A stretch of DNA of 64,000 nucleotides, taken from Ectocarpus siliculosus. Its lineage: Eukaryota; Sar; Phaeophyceae; Ectocarpales; Ectocarpaceae. The notes beneath the pieces were generated by a model. It saw only the letters and a list, made by a program, of their open reading frames with translations, was not told the DNA's origin and ran no database searches. Below are positions 59,691 to 64,000 of this stretch, piece after piece (within the stretch, counting starts at the first letter, position 1; every line of letters starts with the position of its first letter). A program made the position numbers and the translations under genes. The stretch is from positions 637,807 through 701,806 of the forward strand of contig FN648885.1 in NCBI GenBank assembly GCA_000310025.1, in the 5' to 3' direction.

Positions 59691-62600
59691 GCACCAGGAG
59701 CCGAAACCAACCTGGTCAAAACGGGGGGCGCCGTCGATGCTGATTGTGCAGGCGGGGAACGTCGAAACGATCTGGGCGAAGCGGAAATCCGAGTAGGAGC
59801 AGGCGGGTCCTCAGAGAAACCATAATCCACGGGCGGGAGGGGCGTGCCTGCCACAACCGCCGTGCGACGGCGAGTTCGCGTGGAAATTAGTTGAGTAGGG
59901 TCGAGAGTCCGTCGTGATGCTGCAGTCGGCGAGACGGCCGGCGAAGACTCGGGCTCGAGAGCCAAAATGTCCTCCACCGAAGAATGTAAGGAGCCAGACC
60001 AATCGAGGGTCCTGCCACACAGGCGTCGTAGCGAAGGAGACAACCCGCGGGAGTTGTTAGACGGCCAGGGTGCGATGTTCCAGACGCCAGGCGGAGACGA
60101 AAGGCCTGACGGCGAGAGACGTGGACCATGCCGACGGAAGTCGACAAAATCATCTGTAGAGGGGGCCAGCCCACCCAAGACCGAAGTCGGGGAAGTCGGG
60201 ACGAGCCCACCCAAGCCAACACCCACGGCGCGATGGCCAGAAGGCGTAAGGCCACAAGAACGGATGAAGAATACGCTCTCCTCATCGTCATCCGGTGTCA
60301 AGCGACTGCGACCAGATCGGTCACATTCCGCCGCATCGATCGGAAGGCGAGAGAGGAAATCAGCGTTGTCATTTGCTGAACCCTTGCGGTACTCGAGAGT
60401 GTAATTGTAGGCGGTAAGAAATTCAAGCCAACGCTGAACGCGGGCATTGTTCTCCCCCACCTTGGCAAAATGCTCAAGAGATTTGTGGTCGGTAAAAATG
60501 CGAAATTTCGTGCCCCACAAATAACCGCGGAGTCGTTTGATGCACCATACGATGCTACCCGCCTCGAGGTCGAGGGGAGTCCAATGACGTTCGGAGTCCA
60601 AAGTAGCTCGGCTGATGAAAACGATGGGCCGGATGGAGCCATCCGGCTGTTCTTGTTCGAGAGTCCCGCCGAACCCATCGCGACTAGCATCACAGTAGAG
60701 GCGAAAAGGTCGCGAGCCGTCCGTAACGGCATCCCAGTCTGGATAAACCAAGACAGGAGGATTGGCCAACTCAGACAGCAGGACGCGAACAGCTTGCTCC
60801 ATGGCAGGGGTGAAGGCAAACGTCGCCTGCTTCTTGAGAAGAGTGGTCAGAGGTCGAATTCGCGTGGCCATGTTGGGAAGGAACTTGCGGTAGTAGCTGA
60901 GGCCGCCGAGAAGAGAGCGAAGTTGTTTAACATCCTTTGGCATGGGCATTTGGGTGAGGGCCGCAACCTTGGCCCCGTTAGGCCGAACACCGTCCGGGGA
61001 GATGGTGTGGCCGAGGAAATCCGCTTCGGTAGCGCCAATGGTGGCCTTCGGTGGGGTGAGTTTCAAGTTGTGTGTGCGCAAGCGTTGAAACAGAGCGCGC
61101 ATGGTATCAACATGAGAAGCAGGGTTGTCGTCGAAAACGATCAAATCATCCAAGTACGATGCAACACCGTGGAGATTTTTGATGACTTCGTTGACCACCT
61201 TGCAAAACCACCCAGGGGCAGCAGAACTGCCCTGAGGCATCTTCAACCACTCAAAAAGCCCGGAAGACGTCACGAATGCCGTCAAAGGGATTGTATCACG
61301 GTGAACCGTGATTTGGTGGAATGAAGACTTCATGTCGAAAAGGGAATAAATTCGCCCTTTCAACAACTTGTCCAAAGTATCATCAACTCGAGGAATCGGA
61401 AGCTGGCTCAAAGCACAGAGCTTGTTGAGCTTGCGATAGTTGACAGTGATGCGAACACCACCAGATTTCTTCGGTATGACTACCAAAGGACTCGAGTAGG
61501 GCGAGGTCGAATGTTGGATCAGACCAGCCGCAAGATATTGATCAAGGATCGCGTCAACTTGTTTCGCCACCGGGGGGTTAACGCGGTATGGACGAGACGT
61601 GACGGGTGCACTGCCCGGAGGAACTGTAAGCTTGAAAGGAAAAAGCGAACAAGATCCAAAGTCGGTGGGGGAACTCGAGAAGACATCATGATAGTCGCAC
61701 AGGACGTTACCAAGCTGAGTGATGACATCCGGAGTCCAACCCGGACCATGGAGATCAAAAGAAATCTCCCGGAGATGGCAGGGGAGCTTATCCCATACGT
61801 GGGAAAAACTCTGACGTTGTTCAGACGTCAACCGCTCGAGAAGAGCAGGCGGAGGCGACGAAAGAGAAGCACTGGCAGAACCAGGGTCCTCTTTGCCGCT
61901 TTGCGACGGCGTGGGTCGCTCATGCAAATTATACACGAAGGGGTCATCAATGCGATGCGTGGCAGACGAATCAATGCCATCTGTCGAAACAGGACCCGGA
62001 ACCCAGCTGCCCGAAGCAGTGGTGGGATCTTGAGCCGCAGGTTGAAGACCATCGCTCAAACTGTGGTGAGACACAGCACTGAGAGGCACGCGAAGAAGGG
62101 GAGCCGAAGCTGTACCCAGAACGTCGCCTGGTTCGAGTGAAGAGATACCCGCGAGCGGGAGTCGTTGGCAACCATTTTGCACAAAGTGTTCCTCGGAAGA
62201 AAACATAGCACATTGTGGAAGCATATCCACGAGATAGTTACCCACGAGGGCTGGAGAGCCATCGCTGCGTACCAAATTAACCGGAACAAGGCTATGTTCA
62301 GGGTGAAGTTGGACGGAATGTTTTCCAGCATAGCGAAGCTGGTAGTTACCATCTGTGGAAGACAAATCGTGAGCAAATGCGGTGGCACCGCAACTGCTAT
62401 GCTGAGCCAGGGTAAGCTCACCAAAAACACGGTCACCAGGGCGTTTGGCACGCAAAGTGCGGTAAGAGCGGTCGCTAAACCGCATCCAACTGTCTCTCTC
62501 AAGGAGCACGTCATGATGCATAACACCATCGGGAACAACGTACGCCCAAACAGCGAGAGAGGAAGTAGGAAGGCGCTTGCGAAGAAACTGCACGCTCAAA

Positions 62601-64000
62601 CGGACAATAGTCGAAGTTTGAAGTGGAGCAGATTCGCCGAAACCTCCCCAACAGCGAGGTTGGGTTTGTTTCTCAGACAACGACGAAGCTGCCGAAGCGG
62701 CTTTCATGGATTCCCACGCAGATGCACTAATAAAAGACTGCGGGGAACCCGTGTCTAAAAGAGCAACACATCCAAACTGAACAGAAGCTGAACCACTGTG
62801 AGTGAGGATTTGGGTGGTGAAAGAGTCATCATCGATGGTAACAACACCATCAACCAAATCCGGACCTTGCTCAGGAAGCAAAGAAGAGGAAGAGGATGGC
62901 TGAGGGCACCCGGAAGACACGGCCCAAACAGCGGTGTCATGATCCGATGGAACATTCGCAGCGTATTGTGAAAACGACGCGAATCGTTCAGTCGACGGAG
63001 GGGTTGAGGCCATCCGAATACGCTGGTGTGTAGAAGGGCTAACTTCATAAACCGCGTTATGTTGAGACGACGTCGAAACGTGGTCGTTGGGAGGCAGCAA
63101 ACGAGAGCTGCGCTCGGGCGGCGGGGCATTGCACCGCAAAAGACTGCGTACTCGTTGAAGGGCATTGCCCAACAAATTGAGGCCACGCCATCGAGAGGTG
63201 GATAGAGCGTCGGGATCATCGGCTTGAAGGCCAATGCCCCAAATACGGTCGTAAGGACTAGCTTCGGCAAGGTTTTTGTCGCCAGATCCGAGAAGATGCT
63301 CGCGCAACTCGGAGTTTTGACTAAATTTTGCGTAAGAGCCAGTGAGCACAATATTTTCGCGCTCCTGTTCCCAAAGTGATGGGTCGAAACCACGGACACC
63401 TCGGCCAAACTTCTTGTGTAAGGCAGGATCGGACACGCGCATGATGTTTTGTAAAGCGCAATGGTCTTCGAAAAGACGAGCTTTTTCCGCAGCGAAAAAC
63501 TGCTCAGCACACGAGTATACCACTCCATCGACCACAAAAGTCGACGGGGTCCATTGGGAAAAGGGAGAGGGGGGCTGCCAAAAGAAGACCATATCAGGAG
63601 TACAATACTCGTTAGATGGGTCGAAGACAGCGGGAACTGCAGGAGTCGAAACACCTGGAGTGCGGTCAGCCGAAGCTGAGGTTGCAGCCGAAGCTGATGT
63701 AGTCGAAACGGAGGCAGCCGAAACGCCCGCATTGTAATTTACGGCGTGAACGTCCATGGGGACGGTCTCGGACATGCCAGAGACCGGCGAAGAATCGGCC
63801 GGAGCCGGATTGGTCGCAATAATTGGGCCAGCGACATGACGTTGGGTGCGCCCCAATTCTAAACCTGAAGAAACGCCTCGTAAGGTGTCATTCAACAGGT
63901 TGCTTTCGCTAGAAACGGCCGCCAAGGCCGGGTCGGTTAAAGAACCAAACCGGGCGTGGTGCTCCTGGCCATTCCTCCGTGACAAGGTACGCGAGACCGC
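59423..64000 (-). CDS. Retroelement polyprotein part 1: NADAR, protease, RT, RNase H
   Basis: The frame is open from the window edge; the first plausible codon used for numbering is TTG at 63985, so the true start is upstream. Residues about 131-283 are a NADAR domain. About 400-515 is the aspartic protease (LLDTGSP, Asp411). About 800-1000 is reverse transcriptase with MPQGSSAAP and the catalytic YLDD (944-947). About 1090-1215 is RNase H (YCDAS, TDHKSLEHF, NDNADFLSRLP). Residues 284-400 and 1220-1480 are Ser/Pro-rich linkers. Coding character in this frame fades near 59690, where it becomes an Arg/Leu-rich shadow and a different frame takes over. All RT and RNase H motifs look intact. Confidence 0.9.
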   Translation of the reverse strand, partial: AVSRTLSRRNGQEHHARFGSLTDPALAAVSSESNLLNDTLRGVSSGLELGRTQRHVAGPIIATNPAPADSSPVSGMSETVPMDVHAVNYNAGVSAASVSTTSASAATSASADRTPGVSTPAVPAVFDPSNEYCTPDMVFFWQPPSPFSQWTPSTFVVDGVVYSCAEQFFAAEKARLFEDHCALQNIMRVSDPALHKKFGRGVRGFDPSLWEQERENIVLTGSYAKFSQNSELREHLLGSGDKNLAEASPYDRIWGIGLQADDPDALSTSRWRGLNLLGNALQRVRSLLRCNAPPPERSSRLLPPNDHVSTSSQHNAVYEVSPSTHQRIRMASTPPSTERFASFSQYAANVPSDHDTAVWAVSSGCPQPSSSSSLLPEQGPDLVDGVVTIDDDSFTTQILTHSGSASVQFGCVALLDTGSPQSFISASAWESMKAASAASSLSEKQTQPRCWGGFGESAPLQTSTIVRLSVQFLRKRLPTSSLAVWAYVVPDGVMHHDVLLERDSWMRFSDRSYRTLRAKRPGDRVFGELTLAQHSSCGATAFAHDLSSTDGNYQLRYAGKHSVQLHPEHSLVPVNLVRSDGSPALVGNYLVDMLPQCAMFSSEEHFVQNGCQRLPLAGISSLEPGDVLGTASAPLLRVPLSAVSHHSLSDGLQPAAQDPTTASGSWVPGPVSTDGIDSSATHRIDDPFVYNLHERPTPSQSGKEDPGSASASLSSPPPALLERLTSEQRQSFSHVWDKLPCHLREISFDLHGPGWTPDVITQLGNVLCDYHDVFSSSPTDFGSCSLFPFKLTVPPGSAPVTSRPYRVNPPVAKQVDAILDQYLAAGLIQHSTSPYSSPLVVIPKKSGGVRITVNYRKLNKLCALSQLPIPRVDDTLDKLLKGRIYSLFDMKSSFHQITVHRDTIPLTAFVTSSGLFEWLKMPQGSSAAPGWFCKVVNEVIKNLHGVASYLDDLIVFDDNPASHVDTMRALFQRLRTHNLKLTPPKATIGATEADFLGHTISPDGVRPNGAKVAALTQMPMPKDVKQLRSLLGGLSYYRKFLPNMATRIRPLTTLLKKQATFAFTPAMEQAVRVLLSELANPPVLVYPDWDAVTDGSRPFRLYCDASRDGFGGTLEQEQPDGSIRPIVFISRATLDSERHWTPLDLEAGSIVWCIKRLRGYLWGTKFRIFTDHKSLEHFAKVGENNARVQRWLEFLTAYNYTLEYRKGSANDNADFLSRLPIDAAECDRSGRSRLTPDDDEESVFFIRSCGLTPSGHRAVGVGLGGLVPTSPTSVLGGLAPSTDDFVDFRRHGPRLSPSGLSSPPGVWNIAPWPSNNSRGLSPSLRRLCGRTLDWSGSLHSSVEDILALEPESSPAVSPTAASRRTLDPTQLISTRTRRRTAVVAGTPLPPVDYGFSEDPPAPTRISASPRSFRRSPPAQSASTAPPVLTRLVSAPGADTSIPDLPRLWLVEGILRLRRILRLRLLLPSSLLLLPILRNLRRIWFRPLIRLRLRFPLLLCLRVDCSRSLRNRPPLLSRRLYIPLQI
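63137..63595 (-). other. NADAR (YbiA-like) domain inside the retroelement polyprotein
   Basis: Motifs in order, numbered from the codon at 63985: FFWQPPSPFSQWTPSTF (134-150), YSCAEQFFAAEKA (157-169, with the conserved Glu161 and Lys168), GRGVRGFD (194-201), AKFSQN (219-224), EASPYDRIWGIG (241-252) and NLLGNALQRVR (270-280). This is the full NADAR signature at normal length (about 150 residues) with no stop or frameshift. NADAR proteins act on ADP-ribose-linked or riboflavin-pathway substrates. Some are known as glycohydrolases that remove ADP-ribose from guanine, as antitoxins to DarT-type enzymes. Whether this copy is catalytic is inference. Confidence 0.92.

Larger units (their letters stand above)
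57173..64000 (-). mobile_element. Ty3/gypsy chromovirus, 5' end beyond the window
   Basis: Reading on the minus strand from 64000 towards 57173, the order is: unassigned N-terminal region, NADAR domain, aspartic protease, reverse transcriptase, RNase H, long Pro/Ser-rich spacer, zinc-finger integrase, chromodomain, SH3/Tudor-like module. Protease-RT-RNaseH-integrase order and a chromodomain after the integrase define a Ty3/gypsy chromovirus. The reading frame is open to the window edge, so gag, the primer-binding site and the 5' LTR lie outside. Two frame changes (about 59670 and 58697) interrupt pol, so this copy is probably inactive unless they are sequence errors. The NADAR domain is not a usual part of such elements. 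Confidence 0.93.

Overview
The window looks like nuclear DNA of an intron-rich stramenopile, most likely a brown alga of the Ectocarpus type. No long bacterial-style genes occur outside one retroelement. Coding sequence is cut into short exons by GT-AG introns (one GC-AG). The protein families fit a brown alga: WSC domain, secreted discoidin-like modules, LRRs encoded one per 72-bp exon, and a chromodomain Ty3/gypsy element. A short TTAGGG-type telomeric tract is also present. The organism call is an inference; no marker gene proves it.

Layout. 1-4.3 kb: tandem repeats and a foldback element, with no convincing gene. 4.3-12.0 kb (+): a CRAL-TRIO lipid-transfer protein with a long N-terminal extension and a hydrophobic segment. 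14.4-22.3 kb (-): a complete 13-exon COQ8/ADCK (UbiB family) atypical kinase gene, convergent with the CRAL-TRIO gene. 22.3-29.4 kb: repeat-rich intergenic DNA. 29.4-30.0 kb (+): the 3' end of a small proline- and cysteine-rich protein. 31.8-47.6 kb (+): a large secreted-protein gene with two duplicated discoidin-like modules, a Thr/Pro linker, a Cys region, seven LRR exons and a cap. Its large intron carries a 645-bp hAT-like element with an exact 8-bp target duplication, a LINE relic and other repeats. 52.1-53.5 kb (-): a complete 4-exon secreted single-WSC-domain protein. 57.2-64.0 kb (-): a chromovirus truncated by the window edge. Its polyprotein carries a NADAR domain upstream of the protease and a chromodomain plus an SH3/Tudor-like module downstream of the integrase.

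How the genes relate. They are independent, alternately oriented transcription units and not operons. COQ8 acts in coenzyme Q synthesis; the CRAL-TRIO protein probably moves a lipid ligand at a membrane. The discoidin-LRR and WSC proteins are both secreted and may bind carbohydrate or other ligands at the cell surface or wall. Exon models were built by hand from splice consensus, phase continuity and family similarity. The COQ8, WSC and CRAL-TRIO models each keep one open frame end to end, which is strong internal support.
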